Shown: positions 36,328-46,311 of the stretch, piece after piece | Layout: every line of letters begins with the position of its first letter | Position numbering within the stretch: position 1 is the first letter of the stretch | Source: Oxalobacter formigenes | GTDB taxonomy: Bacteria; Pseudomonadota; Gammaproteobacteria; Burkholderiales; Burkholderiaceae_D | Length of the DNA stretch: 64,000 nucleotides | Assembly: GCA_023667225.1 (NCBI GenBank) | Contig: JAMPAN010000003.1 | Location: 49,064-113,063, forward strand | Direction: 5' to 3' | Notes under the pieces: model-generated | What the model saw: the letters and a program-made list of their open reading frames with translations, nothing else | The model's database searches: none | What the model was told of the DNA's origin: nothing | Position numbers and translations under genes: made by a program

Positions 36328-37485
36328 TCAGGCAGAACAGTATTGTGCAGCCTGAATATCAGTTGAATATGCTTCTTTACAAGGAAGCATGAATAGGTGG
36401 CTATTTCCGCTTTGCGGAAGCGTTTTGTTTTTATCAGGCAGGATATATTGCTTACATGCCTCAAAAACGGCTTCTACTCCAATCGTATCCATACAGATAA
36501 TATTTTTAGGACAGTTTCTTTTGAAACAGGGGGAACAGGGAACGGTGGCACAAATAACAGCATCCGGTTTATTGCTGTTACGGGATCTCATGGGGTAGCT
36601 TCGGCTCCATGAGCTTGGGCCAAACAGGGAAACGGTAGGTGTGCCGACGGCTGCTGCTATGTGTTGCGGCCCAGTATCGCCGCCAACACAGACAGCCGCA
36701 TTTTTGAGCAGGCAGAAAAGCTCTATCAGGCGAGTTTTCCCAGTAAGATCAAGAATGCCTGGTAACTGGTGGACAAGCTGCGTTATTTTTTTGCCTTTTT
36801 CTACGTCGCGATTATCTCCGGCAATAACAACGGGCATTTTTGCCTGAATGAACTGTTCAGCCAGTCTGGCGAAATGCGCCAGGGGCCATTCTTTTGTTTT
36901 CCAGCCTGTTCCCGGAAAGAAGACCGCATAATGCCCCGTAATACCGCTTTCTTTTACCAACCGGAGCGCAGCGGTGTTTCGATAGACAGAAGGTGAAACA
37001 GGAAAAACTACTTTTTCATCCGTGGCACCGAGATGCCGGATTACATCTCTGTAACGCTCAATGACGTGTCCATTCTTATGGGAACCAATAATGGAGCGTG
37101 TGACCAGTGAGCTGCCTTCCCGCATTTCACAGTAACCAATCCGGGTTTTACAGCCGCTTAACAGGGAAACCAGCGCACTTTTGGCCAATCCCTGTAAATC
37201 AATAACCAAGTCAAAATGCTGGGCAGCCAACTCGCGGCGCAAGGAAGAGAGAATCTGCAATTTTTCAAAGAATGGTTTTTTCTTTATATCATTTTTATAA
37301 AAAATAATCTTTTTATTGATATAGGGTTCATCAGGCAACACATCAGCAAACTGCGGTTCTGTCAGCCAGGTAATCCTTGCTTTAGGGTAAAGTGTGCGGA
37401 GCATATAAAGAGAAGGGAGCGCCTGTATGATATCTCCCAGTGCACTCATCTTGATAACGAGGATATTGCGGTATATGGTTGTCAT
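36328..37485 (-). CDS. LPS heptosyltransferase (family 9 glycosyltransferase)
   Basis: A 385-residue GT-B enzyme. ILVIKMSALGDIIQALPSLYMLR is the canonical heptosyltransferase opening, with the GD(I/V) catalytic aspartate near residue 17. FDLVIDLQGLAKSALVS and VCVGGDTGPQHIAAAVGTPTVSLFG confirm the family. A four-cysteine patch (CSPCFKRNC) lies near the C-terminus. I chose ATG at 37485, preceded by AAGGAT; the frame upstream is not family-like. It is the first gene of the cluster, and its leader carries a perfect hairpin and a possible invertible segment. WaaC or WaaF cannot be separated with confidence. Confidence 0.88.
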   Translation of the reverse strand: MTTIYRNILVIKMSALGDIIQALPSLYMLRTLYPKARITWLTEPQFADVLPDEPYINKKIIFYKNDIKKKPFFEKLQILSSLRRELAAQHFDLVIDLQGLAKSALVSLLSGCKTRIGYCEMREGSSLVTRSIIGSHKNGHVIERYRDVIRHLGATDEKVVFPVSPSVYRNTAALRLVKESGITGHYAVFFPGTGWKTKEWPLAHFARLAEQFIQAKMPVVIAGDNRDVEKGKKITQLVHQLPGILDLTGKTRLIELFCLLKNAAVCVGGDTGPQHIAAAVGTPTVSLFGPSSWSRSYPMRSRNSNKPDAVICATVPCSPCFKRNCPKNIICMDTIGVEAVFEACKQYILPDKNKTLPQSGNSHLFMLPCKEAYSTDIQAAQYCSA

Positions 37486-37516
37486 ATCCTTGCCACCTTC
37501 AACCGGTTGTATGCAA

Positions 37517-37549
37517 CAATGGCATTGATGTAAAAATACAATGCCATTG
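37517..37549 (-). promoter_or_regulatory. perfect 11-bp inverted repeat in the leader of the LPS operon
   Basis: CAATGGCATTG (37517-37527) and CAATGCCATTG (37539-37549) are exact inverted repeats around an 11-base loop. They begin 32 bases upstream of the first glycosyltransferase start. No T-run follows on the minus strand, so it is an operator or a leader hairpin rather than a standard terminator. Confidence 0.5.
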
Positions 37550-37629
37550 CTGCAGGCCAAACAACAGCAAAGCATTTAATATTTGTATTAGCTTTTGGCT
37601 GTAGGGTGGGGAATACATGTAATTGGCGT

Positions 37630-37655
37630 TTATCAAAAAGTGTACTTTTTGAGAA
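37630..37655. repeat. hix-like recombination site, copy 1 (core GT)
   Basis: A 26-bp site with perfect 9-bp arms, TCAAAAAGT and ACTTTTTGA, around the two-base core GT (37642-37643). Its reverse complement starts TTCTCAAAAAGT and ends TTTTTGATAA, close to the Hin invertase hix sites (TTCTTGAAAACC...TTTTTGATAA, recalled from memory). It lies 145 bp upstream of the LPS operon start codon. Confidence 0.7.
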
Positions 37656-37786
37656 AAAGAAACTTTATCCCGAAAATAAGCATCTTTTGTATTTTTGCGA
37701 AGCATAGCCATATTTTATGCCACAATTCGGCAATTTTTTTGCCCATAACATACGCCTGTCAATAGCTGCATAACAGGTTGGCAAGT

Positions 37787-37812
37787 TTATCAAAAAGTAC
37801 ACTTTTTGAGAA
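37787..37812. repeat. hix-like recombination site, copy 2 (core AC)
   Basis: Identical to copy 1 at 24 of 26 positions; only the two-base core differs, AC (37799-37800) instead of GT. Core GT read on one strand is AC on the other, so the cores are in opposite orientation although the outer flanks are in direct orientation. It begins six bases beyond the serine recombinase stop codon. The cores are 157 bp apart. Confidence 0.7.
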
Positions 37813-37818
37813 GAGGGT

Positions 37819-38574
<756 letters not shown>

Positions 38575-38710
38575 TCAATGCCTGGCGGTAATAGGGAAAA
38601 AGGAAGTGACTACCTGTAGTGACAGATGGTCTGGTTAGCCAGAAGAGATGAGACAAGATGCCAGTACATCCTGTTTCGAGCCTGGATGTGCCTGTCTGGT
38701 TTTAACAAGG

Positions 38711-38755
38711 GCAATAAAAAAACCACACAATTACTTGATGTTGTGCGGTTTTTAT
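38711..38755 (-). terminator. intrinsic terminator of tRNA-Phe (bidirectional shape)
   Basis: Arms at 38721-38730 (AACCACACAA) and 38741-38750 (TTGTGCGGTT) pair with one mismatch and are flanked by A and T runs. On the minus strand it lies 30 bases downstream of tRNA-Phe. Confidence 0.7.
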
Positions 38756-38784
38756 ATGCTGCCTGAGTATATCAGGCTGCTATA

Positions 38785-38860
<76 letters not shown>

Positions 38861-39019
38861 AAGGCTTGCTATTATAACAGAGCGAATGAATAGCGCAAGT
38901 GCTTTTCAGTGCGTAAAAGGCAGGATCACTTTCGGACAGATTGCCAAAAGATTTTTCTCTATAACTACTGAGTGTGGCATATTAACAGGCTGTTTTGCCA
39001 GCAATATGATAGGTGAAAG

Positions 39020-39730
39020 ATGGCGGCAGATACGTTTGCAGAGCGGGTTATTGCTTTTAACAGGGCACTTCAATTTGATGGCGCCTTGCCTGATGGTGTG
39101 CGTATTATGAATCCTTTTGAGGAAAATCCAACAGCACTTACGGCCTCAGAAGCTTTTTACCGAAAATTTTACGATGATAATTGTCAACGCAGGATGATTG
39201 TCGGCATTAATCCCGGACGCTTGGGAGCTGGCCTGACCGGCGTTCCTTTTACTGATCCCAAACGCCTGGCAGAACGGTGCGGCATAACAGATTATCAAGG
39301 GCCGACGGCGCATGAACCTTCCAGTGTGTTTGTATATAAAATGATCAGCCGGTATGGAGGAGAAGGCGTTTTTTATCGTGATTTTTTTATTACTTCCCTA
39401 TGCCCGCTCGGTTTTACCATGCAAAAGGAGGGCGGCAGGGAAGTCAATTTCAATTATTATGACAGCAAGCCTCTTTATGAGGCTATCCGCGCTTTTATGG
39501 TTGACAGTTTGCGGCGGCAGCTGGCTTTTGGTATCAGGAGTGATGCCGGATTTTGTTTGGGAACGGGAAAAAACGCAACCTATTTATCCCGCCTGAATGC
39601 CGAATTCGGATTTTTCCGCAAGATTGTTCCGCTGGAGCATCCACGTTATATCATGCAGTACAAAAGCCGGGAAATCAGCCGTTATATTGATAAATACCTT
39701 TCATTTTTTGCGTTAACCAGCGGGCGATGA
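39020..39730 (+). CDS. SMUG-type uracil-DNA glycosylase family protein
   Basis: A 236-residue protein with the uracil-DNA glycosylase fold. Motif I is IVGINPGRLGAGLTGVPFTDP (~residue 60), like the GxNPGxxGMxQTGVPF motif of SMUG enzymes. The closing motif LEHPRYIMQYKS holds the HP that starts motif II. It resembles the SMUG2/DUF4918 branch more than vertebrate SMUG1; this subfamily call is from memory. It would excise uracil or related damaged bases. ATG 39020 follows AGGTGAAAG. It stands alone between two tRNA genes. Confidence 0.8.
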   Translation: MAADTFAERVIAFNRALQFDGALPDGVRIMNPFEENPTALTASEAFYRKFYDDNCQRRMIVGINPGRLGAGLTGVPFTDPKRLAERCGITDYQGPTAHEPSSVFVYKMISRYGGEGVFYRDFFITSLCPLGFTMQKEGGREVNFNYYDSKPLYEAIRAFMVDSLRRQLAFGIRSDAGFCLGTGKNATYLSRLNAEFGFFRKIVPLEHPRYIMQYKSREISRYIDKYLSFFALTSGR

Positions 39731-39827
39731 CCATATCTGGCCTGGTTGGGCAGACCAGATAATGTGTTTTTCAGCGATGATTAGTGCAATTTCAGATAGA
39801 AAATGCAGTGTATTGAAAGCATTTAAT

Positions 39828-39866
39828 AAAAAACCCCGCGAAATACTAATCACACGGGGTTTTTTA
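39828..39866. terminator. bidirectional intrinsic terminator
   Basis: AAAAAACCCCG (39828-39838) pairs perfectly with CGGGGTTTTTT (39855-39865). It serves the glycosylase gene on the plus strand and tRNA-Met on the minus strand. Confidence 0.85.
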
Positions 39867-39892
39867 TCAGCAAATTCTTACTGAATATTTTG

Positions 39893-39969
39893 TGGTGGTG
39901 ATAGGTGGACTTGAACCACCGACCCCAGCATTATGAGTGCTGTGCTCTAACCAGCTGAGCTATATCACC
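39893..39969 (-). tRNA. tRNA-Met (CAT), elongator type
   Basis: A 77-base cloverleaf on the minus strand with an encoded CCA. The acceptor stem pairs GGTGATA with TATCACC, and the D arm is AGCTCAGCTGGTTAGAGC. The anticodon loop CTCATAA contains CAT, and the T arm is GGTTCAAGTCC. The first base pair is G-C and there is no GGG/CCC anticodon stem, so it is not the initiator. A CAT-anticodon tRNA-Ile cannot be fully excluded. Confidence 0.93.
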
Positions 39970-40022
39970 GAAAGCACATTATTCTGCTTTTTTTGAGGCA
40001 TCTTGTCAAGGCAGTATGGTAT

Positions 40023-40979
40023 TTATGGCATTATTTTTTGCATTTCCGGCATCCTGGAGAGGATGGACAGGATTTGTTGTGCCGCATCCGGCGCCAGGCA
40101 GTCGATAACGCGGCGTTCCGGCATGGCTCTTAACCATGTCAATTGGCGTTTTGCCAGCTGGCGGGTAGCGGCAATGCCTTTTTCCCGGAGGGTAGGACGG
40201 TCTATTTCACCATCCAGATATTGCCATGTCTGGCGATAGCCGACGCAGCGCATGGATGGCATGCCAAGATGAAGGTCTCCCCGTTTTTTCAGTAACTGAA
40301 CTTCGTGTATCAGACGTTCGTTTTCCAGCATGGCATCGAAACGGTTGGCAATGCGCTGATGCAGGATGTGACGTTCGGATGGTTCCAGTGCGATAGAAAA
40401 CAGGGTGAACGGCAGGCTCGCGTTTTTCCGATTGGTATGCAAAAAGGAAAGGGGGGTGCCGGTGATTTCTATAATTTCAAGGGCTCTCTGGATACGTTGC
40501 GCATCGTTGGGAGCCAGCCGGGCTGCGGTTTCCGGGTCAAGGTGATGGAGTTTTTTATGCAGGGCTGGCCACCCGTAAAGAGCAGCTTCTTTATCCAAAG
40601 CGGCGCGGATGGCCGGATTGGCAGCCGGGAGGTTATCCAGTCCGGCTTTTAGTCCTTTAAAGTACATCATAGTACCGCCTGCCAACAGGGGCAATTTGCC
40701 GCGTTGGCTGATTCCCATGATGAGCCGGGCGGCGTCTTCAATGAAACGGGAAACGGAATAGGATTCAGAGGGGTCGATCAGGTCAATCAGGTGATGAGGT
40801 ACCGCCTGGCGTTCTTTGGGAGTAGGTTTGGCCGTACCGATATCCATACCGCGATATAAAAGGGCAGAATCAACTGATATGATTTCAGCCGGAATGCAGC
40901 GGGCAATTTCAAGGGCCGCCGCCGTTTTGCCGGATGCAGTCGGTCCCATAATGGCAACGGCAAAAGGCTTGTTGTCCAT
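40023..40979 (-). CDS. miaA: tRNA dimethylallyltransferase
   Basis: A 318-residue enzyme that adds a dimethylallyl group to A37 of UNN-decoding tRNAs. It has the P-loop [15 protein letters not shown] at residues ~11-25, then [18 protein letters not shown] and [33 protein letters not shown] and the GYRQTWQYL segment are also typical. It lies 20 bp after mutL, the usual betaproteobacterial pair. Confidence 0.96.
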   Translation of the reverse strand: MDNKPFAVAIMGPTASGKTAAALEIARCIPAEIISVDSALLYRGMDIGTAKPTPKERQAVPHHLIDLIDPSESYSVSRFIEDAARLIMGISQRGKLPLLAGGTMMYFKGLKAGLDNLPAANPAIRAALDKEAALYGWPALHKKLHHLDPETAARLAPNDAQRIQRALEIIEITGTPLSFLHTNRKNASLPFTLFSIALEPSERHILHQRIANRFDAMLENERLIHEVQLLKKRGDLHLGMPSMRCVGYRQTWQYLDGEIDRPTLREKGIAATRQLAKRQLTWLRAMPERRVIDCLAPDAAQQILSILSRMPEMQKIMP

Positions 40980-40999
40980 ATTGGTATGATGAGGTGAAG

Positions 41000-42862
41000 T
41001 TATTGTCCGCGCATGAAAAAGGCATCCAGCGCATGCCAGTCAATCTGTATCCAGGTGGGACGCCCATGATTGCATTGTCCCGCATTTTCTGTCGTTTCCA
41101 TACTGCGCAGCAGGGCGTTCATTTCCGGCATGGTCAGGGTGCGGTTTGCCCGGACGGCACGATGGCAGGAAAGCGCAGCCAACAGTTCATTACGTTTTTC
41201 TGTCGCGGTAACGGAAACGCCGTATTCATGCAGTTCATCCAGCATATCTTTAACCAGGTTTTCCATATCAGCTTCACGCAGCAGGGCAGGTATGCTGCGT
41301 ATTGCCAGGACACCGGGGGAAAGGGATGTAATGTCAAATCCCCATGAACGCAGAGTTTCACGATGTTCCTGTGCCGTTCCTGCCTGAATCTCGTTGACTC
41401 TGAAAGTAAAAGGAACAAGGAGGGCCTGGGTTTGCAATGTATGGTTGTCTATTCCGGTTTTCAGTTTCTCATACAGAATGCGTTCGTGGGCAGCATGCAT
41501 ATCTACTACAATCAATCCTTCCCGGTTTTGAGCCAGTATCCAGGTATCTCCAAGTTGTGCCAAGGCATAGCCCAACGGGTGGGAAGGTTCTGCAGGCGTA
41601 TCTTTATCGGGGGATGGCGGTGTGGCAGCAGCAGGAATAATAGGGAAGGCAGCCTGCCCGGTTTCAGAAGGTGTGGCAGGAGAAGGGGAAAGTGCAGCAG
41701 ACATGAAATTGCCATAAGCCTGCTGATTTTGCATGACCTGGTTTGCTGTTGTTTTAGCCCGTTGTGTACCGGCAGGGTAAGCTGTTCTGGCAGGTTCGGG
41801 TGGGAGAGACGTTTCTTCAGTGGAAACGACCGTTGCAGCCAGTGCCCTGCTGACGGTATGACGGATAAACTGGTGGATACCCTGGCTATCCCGAAAACGT
41901 ACTTCTGTCTTGGCAGGATGCACATTGGCATCTACGGCAGAAGGGGCTATTTCCAGAAAGAGAACATAAGCCGGGAAACGGTTTCCGTACAGCACATCTT
42001 CGTAGGCGGCGCGAATGGCATGGCTTAGCAGCTTGTCGCGGACAAAACGACCGTTTACATAGCAGTACTGGGCGTCAGGGCGGTTTCTGGCAGCAGCAGG
42101 CAGGCCAAGTATGCCGTAAAGACGAAGGGTGCCGGAATGACCGGCTATTTCCTGATCAACAACAAGGCCGGATTCGGCAAATTCCTTGCCAAGGATAAGG
42201 GCGGTGCGATCGTTTAGGGAACCAGGAGGCCATTGTGTTGGCAATTTTCCATTATGGGAGAAAGTAAAATGTATGTCAGGCCGGGCAAGGGCAATGCGCC
42301 GGATGATATCCAGGCAGTGTCCGTATTCGGTTTGTCCGGTTTTCAGGAATTTGCGGCGTGCAGGAGTATGTATGTACAGTTCGCTAACATCTATAGTTGT
42401 TCCCGGTTGCCCTGAAGCCGGTACGGGTGGCTCAGCAAGGGTTTCTGTTGTGATTTTCCATGCATGAGGATCGCTGGCGGTGCGGGAGTGAAGGGCTACA
42501 TGGGCGACAGCGGCAATAGATGCCAGTGCTTCACCCCGAAATCCCAGTGTGGCAACGTTTTCCAGATCGGAAAGAGAGGCAATTTTGGAGGTGGCATGCC
42601 GCATCAGGGCAAGGGAAAGCTGCCCTGGAGGAATACCCTTGCCATTATCTGTCATGGCGATTCTTTTGATTCCTCCGTTTTGAAGACGAATATCAATACG
42701 CGTTGCGCGGGCATCAAGCGCATTCTCAAGCAATTCCTTGACAACGGCGGAGGGGCGTTCAATGACTTCTCCGGCAGCAATCTGGGAAATAAGCGAATCC
42801 GGCAGGATACGGATAGGTTGCGAACCCGTTTCCTGTACAGGCTGTGAGGTTTCTTTTTGCAT
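41000..42862 (-). CDS. mutL: DNA mismatch repair protein MutL
   Basis: A 620-residue GHKL ATPase that couples MutS mismatch recognition to strand incision. Motifs are [24 protein letters not shown], the ATP-lid DNGKGI and [15 protein letters not shown]. The central linker (~residues 350-420) is low complexity. The C-terminal dimer domain contains [17 protein letters not shown] and [12 protein letters not shown]. No DQHAxxE-x-E endonuclease motif is seen, which fits lineages using MutH or another nuclease. I chose ATG at 42862 over a TTG at 42895. Confidence 0.95.
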   Translation of the reverse strand: MQKETSQPVQETGSQPIRILPDSLISQIAAGEVIERPSAVVKELLENALDARATRIDIRLQNGGIKRIAMTDNGKGIPPGQLSLALMRHATSKIASLSDLENVATLGFRGEALASIAAVAHVALHSRTASDPHAWKITTETLAEPPVPASGQPGTTIDVSELYIHTPARRKFLKTGQTEYGHCLDIIRRIALARPDIHFTFSHNGKLPTQWPPGSLNDRTALILGKEFAESGLVVDQEIAGHSGTLRLYGILGLPAAARNRPDAQYCYVNGRFVRDKLLSHAIRAAYEDVLYGNRFPAYVLFLEIAPSAVDANVHPAKTEVRFRDSQGIHQFIRHTVSRALAATVVSTEETSLPPEPARTAYPAGTQRAKTTANQVMQNQQAYGNFMSAALSPSPATPSETGQAAFPIIPAAATPPSPDKDTPAEPSHPLGYALAQLGDTWILAQNREGLIVVDMHAAHERILYEKLKTGIDNHTLQTQALLVPFTFRVNEIQAGTAQEHRETLRSWGFDITSLSPGVLAIRSIPALLREADMENLVKDMLDELHEYGVSVTATEKRNELLAALSCHRAVRANRTLTMPEMNALLRSMETTENAGQCNHGRPTWIQIDWHALDAFFMRGQ

Positions 42863-43025
42863 GGGAAGATTATAGTCTGGTTGGCAAGGGAGCAAAAAGA
42901 AGAATAAAAACTATATTTCGCGGGTGAGGTGAGGGAAGTGGCGGCCGGCAGAGGTATACTTATACCAGTTTTTCCCGGAGATGCCTGTTTGAGCTGTGAG
43001 CAGCCGGTTTTATTTTTGGGTTTCT

Positions 43026-43676
43026 ATGGACGTGATGCAGTTTCTCGACATGGTTTTCCATGTTGACAAGACGCTGGGTATGGTTATCAGCCAATACGGC
43101 ACGCTGGTATATGTGATGCTGTCCGGTATCGTTTTTTGTGAAACGGGCCTGGTTGTGATGCCGTTTTTGCCGGGGGATTCCCTGCTTTTTATTGCCGGCG
43201 CTTTTTGCGCTACGGGGGCAATGGATATCTGGTTTCTGGCGGGTGTGTTAATTGTGGCTGCTGTATTGGGAAATACACTCAATTACTGGATTGGGAAAAA
43301 GATCGGCCAACGTGTTTTTACCAGGGATTATGCCTGGATTGACAAGAAAGCGCTGCACCATACGCAGGCTTTTTTTGACAGGCATGGCGGCAAGACGATT
43401 ACGCTTTCCCGTTTTATACCGATTGTCCGCACTTTTGCGCCTTTTGTCGCAGGCGTATCAGGCATGCCTTTTACCCGTTTCCAGTTTTACAATATTGCCG
43501 GCGGCATTGGCTGGGTGGCAATATTGCTGATAGCCGGTTATTTTTTTGGCAATATTCCGATTATCCGCGATCATCTGAATATGATTGTGTTGCTTGGTAT
43601 CGGCGCTGCCATTATTCCTGTTATCCTTGGCGGTATCTGGCGTTTTTATATCAAGGTTATTCGCTCCAAGCACTAA
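43026..43676 (+). CDS. DedA family membrane protein
   Basis: A 216-residue integral membrane protein of the DedA/VTT family, implicated in lipid flipping and envelope homeostasis. It shows FCETGLVVMPFLPGDSLLFIAGAFCA, the GNTLNYWIGKKIG motif and RFIPIVRTFAPFVAGVSGMPFTRF, which holds the conserved arginine-proline signature. About five hydrophobic segments are present. ATG at 43026 is the family-like start; an in-frame GTG at 42996 is possible. A small lipoprotein gene follows. Confidence 0.9.
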   Translation: MDVMQFLDMVFHVDKTLGMVISQYGTLVYVMLSGIVFCETGLVVMPFLPGDSLLFIAGAFCATGAMDIWFLAGVLIVAAVLGNTLNYWIGKKIGQRVFTRDYAWIDKKALHHTQAFFDRHGGKTITLSRFIPIVRTFAPFVAGVSGMPFTRFQFYNIAGGIGWVAILLIAGYFFGNIPIIRDHLNMIVLLGIGAAIIPVILGGIWRFYIKVIRSKH

Positions 43677-43687
43677 TTTTGGCCTGT

Positions 43688-44152
43688 ATGCGTATTTTTA
43701 TCCGTTTTTATCTTGTTTTATGTCTGGCAGCGGGTCTTGTTTCCTGTAAAAAAGCACCGGCAGAGTTTTCCCTGGCTGGCGCGCCTGTCGGGAAGCAGGC
43801 TGAAACAGCGCGTATTAAAGAGGGATCCATGCTGTTGCGCGGGCTGGATGACGAGCGTCTTGACAGTTTCAAGTTGCCCAATTTTTTTAGTGATTATGTC
43901 TATGTTATCCAGCCGGGCCGGCACAGGCTGATGGGCATGAATATCCAGTCCGGACATGCTCTGTTTATGTCTGATTTGCGTTGTTTCAGTATGGAGGCCG
44001 ATTTGTTGCCAGGGGTGGATTATATTCTGGACGAAGACAAGAAGCGGGATGTGGCGCTTTTGAAGCGGGCTGATACGAAAGAGGTGGTTGCCACGGGTGA
44101 AAAATACGAGCAGAAGGATGCATATGTCGGTCCCTGCACCTGGGGAAAATGA
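43688..44152 (+). CDS. predicted lipoprotein of unknown function
   Basis: A 154-residue protein with a lipoprotein signal peptide: FIRFYLVLCLAAGLVSCKK, with lipobox LVSC and acylated Cys near residue 19. The mature part has SDYVYVIQPGRHRLMGMNIQSGH, a beta-rich pattern, and a C-terminal Cys in GPCTWGK. I do not recognise the family. It sits between dedA and a GNAT gene, and its stop overlaps the GNAT start (ATGA). Membrane localisation is inferred from the lipobox. Confidence 0.75.
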   Translation: MRIFIRFYLVLCLAAGLVSCKKAPAEFSLAGAPVGKQAETARIKEGSMLLRGLDDERLDSFKLPNFFSDYVYVIQPGRHRLMGMNIQSGHALFMSDLRCFSMEADLLPGVDYILDEDKKRDVALLKRADTKEVVATGEKYEQKDAYVGPCTWGK

Positions 44153-44616
44153 AGGTTGATATTCGTCCGGCAGCCAGGGAGGATATTCGTGACGCGGCTG
44201 TTATGAGAAGCGAATACCGTGCCGAGATGCTTGCTTTGGCTGGCCTGGAGCCGGAATTTTTATTGCAGGAAGACAAAGCCAGGCTTCTTGATTTTCTGGA
44301 TAATGATGATTATGTTATTTTAATGGCGCATAGTGTGCGCGGTCATCCATTGGGGCTGATAGCTGTATTTGAGTCTGCTGTTTACCAAGATGATTTGCGC
44401 GGCGTTATTGAACAGATATATATCAGACCATTTTATCGCCGCCGGAAGATAGCGCGCCGGTTGTTGTCTGAAATCCGGCAGTGGGCAAAAGCAAGGCAGT
44501 GCAGGCGCTTGACGGTTACGCTGCCGCCGTTGCTTTCACTGGAGCCGGCTTACGCATTTTTTCAGGATCAGGGATTTACTCCTTCCGGCAGCCGCAAGCA
44601 ATGGCTATTGGTGTAA
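44149..44616 (+). CDS. GNAT-family N-acetyltransferase
   Basis: A 155-residue GNAT protein. The acetyl-CoA loop is in GVIEQIYIRPFYRRRKIARRLLSEI (R-x-x-R-x-(A/G)-R form, residues ~83-107). LEPAYAFFQDQGFTPSGSRKQWLL is the typical C-terminal end. The substrate is unknown. It overlaps the lipoprotein gene by four bases. Confidence 0.85.
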   Translation: MKVDIRPAAREDIRDAAVMRSEYRAEMLALAGLEPEFLLQEDKARLLDFLDNDDYVILMAHSVRGHPLGLIAVFESAVYQDDLRGVIEQIYIRPFYRRRKIARRLLSEIRQWAKARQCRRLTVTLPPLLSLEPAYAFFQDQGFTPSGSRKQWLLV

Positions 44617-44656
44617 AAAAAGCCGTCTGGCAGAGAACAGCTTTTTAAACAGGGCG

Positions 44657-46069
44657 TTATTTCACGCGGATGTTTTTAAATTGCCAGGGATCATTCTGAT
44701 CCAGCTCGTTTTCTATAAGAGGCCAGTTACGTCCTTCAAGCGGCGTCCAGCCGCTATAACGGCCGATAATTTCCCCCAGATAGGGACTGGCAATTTCAAG
44801 CATGGCATGATGATCAATATCATCCGGTTCCAGAACGCTTTCTTCCGGATGGCGGATTGCATAAATGACTCCCGCAAGGACGCCTGCCGCTACTTGCAGG
44901 CTGGTTGCATTGTTATACGGAGCCAAATCACGCGCTTCCTTAATGGAAAGATGCGATCCGTACCAGTACACACCTTTTTTGTTGCCCATCAGCAGAATAC
45001 CCAGTTCATCTGTCCCTTCGGTGATTTCGTCACGGAGCAGTTTTTTTTGCGGTTGCTCGCGCCAGTTTTTCCCGGCCAGTTCGTGCAGTGACAAAATGGC
45101 GTCATCGCAGGGATGATAGGCGTAATGTACGGTGGGACGATAGATAACCTGGCCATTTTCATAAATGGTGAGATAGTCTGCAATGGAAATAGATTCATTA
45201 TGAGTAATGAGAAAACCCAGGTAGGGTCCTTCAAGCGGCGTCCAGCTTCTGACTCTGACGGCTGCGCCCGGCATACCCAGCATAATGGCAGCGCGGCATC
45301 CGGTTTCATGCACAATGGCATCTTCTGGCCAGTGTTTTTCGTGCGTGCCCCATCCCAATTCGCTTGGCTGAAGGCTTTCCCCAATAAATCCATCAATGGA
45401 CCATGTATTGAAAAAAACACCTTTCGGTTTTCGGATATTTGTGCTTTGTGTATCACGCTCGGCAACATGGACAGTTTTGATACTCAGCTGCCGGGCCAGT
45501 TCAGCCCATTCTTCCCGGGTGGCAGGAGTGGCGACGATACCGTTATCTGCCGCTATATTAAGCAAAGCCTGTTTAAGAAAAGCAGAGACAATGCCGGGAT
45601 TGGCGCCCTGGCAGATAACGGCTGTTGATCCTTTCCTGTTTTGGCGGCCAAAGGCGAGGGCCTGTTCTCTCAGCATATAGTTGGAACGTGCAGACAGTGA
45701 GAGCGTTTCGTCGGTATAGCCGCCTTCCCATGGTTCAATAGAAGTATCCAGATAGAGTGCCTTTTTTTTACGGCAGAGCGCCATGAGTGCCAGGCTGGAG
45801 ACATTTACGGAAAGGTTGACCATGAAGTCACCTTTTTTAAGCTGCGGTTCCAGTACAGTACGGTAATTATCTTTTGTCAGGGCAATTTGCTGACAGGCAA
45901 TGCCGTAAACAGAAGCAAAGTTTTCTTTATCAACAGATGTGGCGATGATTCTGATTCGGTCTGGCGTGATCGTCAGGTGACGCAAAAATAACGGGATGAC
46001 ACCCTTTGCAATGCTGCCCAGTCCGATAATGAGCAGATTACCCGTAAAATTCTCGCGTGGTATGTTCAA
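44657..46069 (-). CDS. hss: homospermidine synthase
   Basis: A 470-residue NAD-dependent enzyme of the saccharopine-dehydrogenase-like homospermidine synthase family, which makes homospermidine from putrescine (with or without spermidine). NAD-binding is at LLIIGLGSIAKGVIPLF. Characteristic stretches are LYLDTSIEPWEGGY, VICQGANPGIVSAFLKQAL, WSIDGFIGESLQPSELGWGTHE and the acidic polyamine-site region TEGTDELGILLMG. The start codon is TTG at 46069, preceded by AAGGAT. It is monocistronic. Confidence 0.93.
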   Translation of the reverse strand: MNIPRENFTGNLLIIGLGSIAKGVIPLFLRHLTITPDRIRIIATSVDKENFASVYGIACQQIALTKDNYRTVLEPQLKKGDFMVNLSVNVSSLALMALCRKKKALYLDTSIEPWEGGYTDETLSLSARSNYMLREQALAFGRQNRKGSTAVICQGANPGIVSAFLKQALLNIAADNGIVATPATREEWAELARQLSIKTVHVAERDTQSTNIRKPKGVFFNTWSIDGFIGESLQPSELGWGTHEKHWPEDAIVHETGCRAAIMLGMPGAAVRVRSWTPLEGPYLGFLITHNESISIADYLTIYENGQVIYRPTVHYAYHPCDDAILSLHELAGKNWREQPQKKLLRDEITEGTDELGILLMGNKKGVYWYGSHLSIKEARDLAPYNNATSLQVAAGVLAGVIYAIRHPEESVLEPDDIDHHAMLEIASPYLGEIIGRYSGWTPLEGRNWPLIENELDQNDPWQFKNIRVK

Positions 46070-46311
46070 TTTTTATCCTTATAAAGTATTTTAGCGGGGC
46101 TTTCCGAAGGTTTGGGCGATTTTGTCTGTTGTATCCAGACAGGAAGCAACTTTTTTATTGCTGACAGTAATGGCAGACAATCATTGTATTGTCCATTTGT
46201 CAACTGCGCAAATATTCCTGAGGAAAAGTTCTGTAACAGACACTCTTTTTTGCATGATCTGCTTTTTTCGTGTGAAATGGCATAACATACATCCTTTTTG
46301 AAGGCTGTTGG

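Noticed and set aside
37653..37786. A consensus promoter inside the putative invertible segment
   Set aside because: TTGACA occurs on the minus strand but no matching -10 is at 15-19 bp; other candidates match poorly, so no promoter is called.
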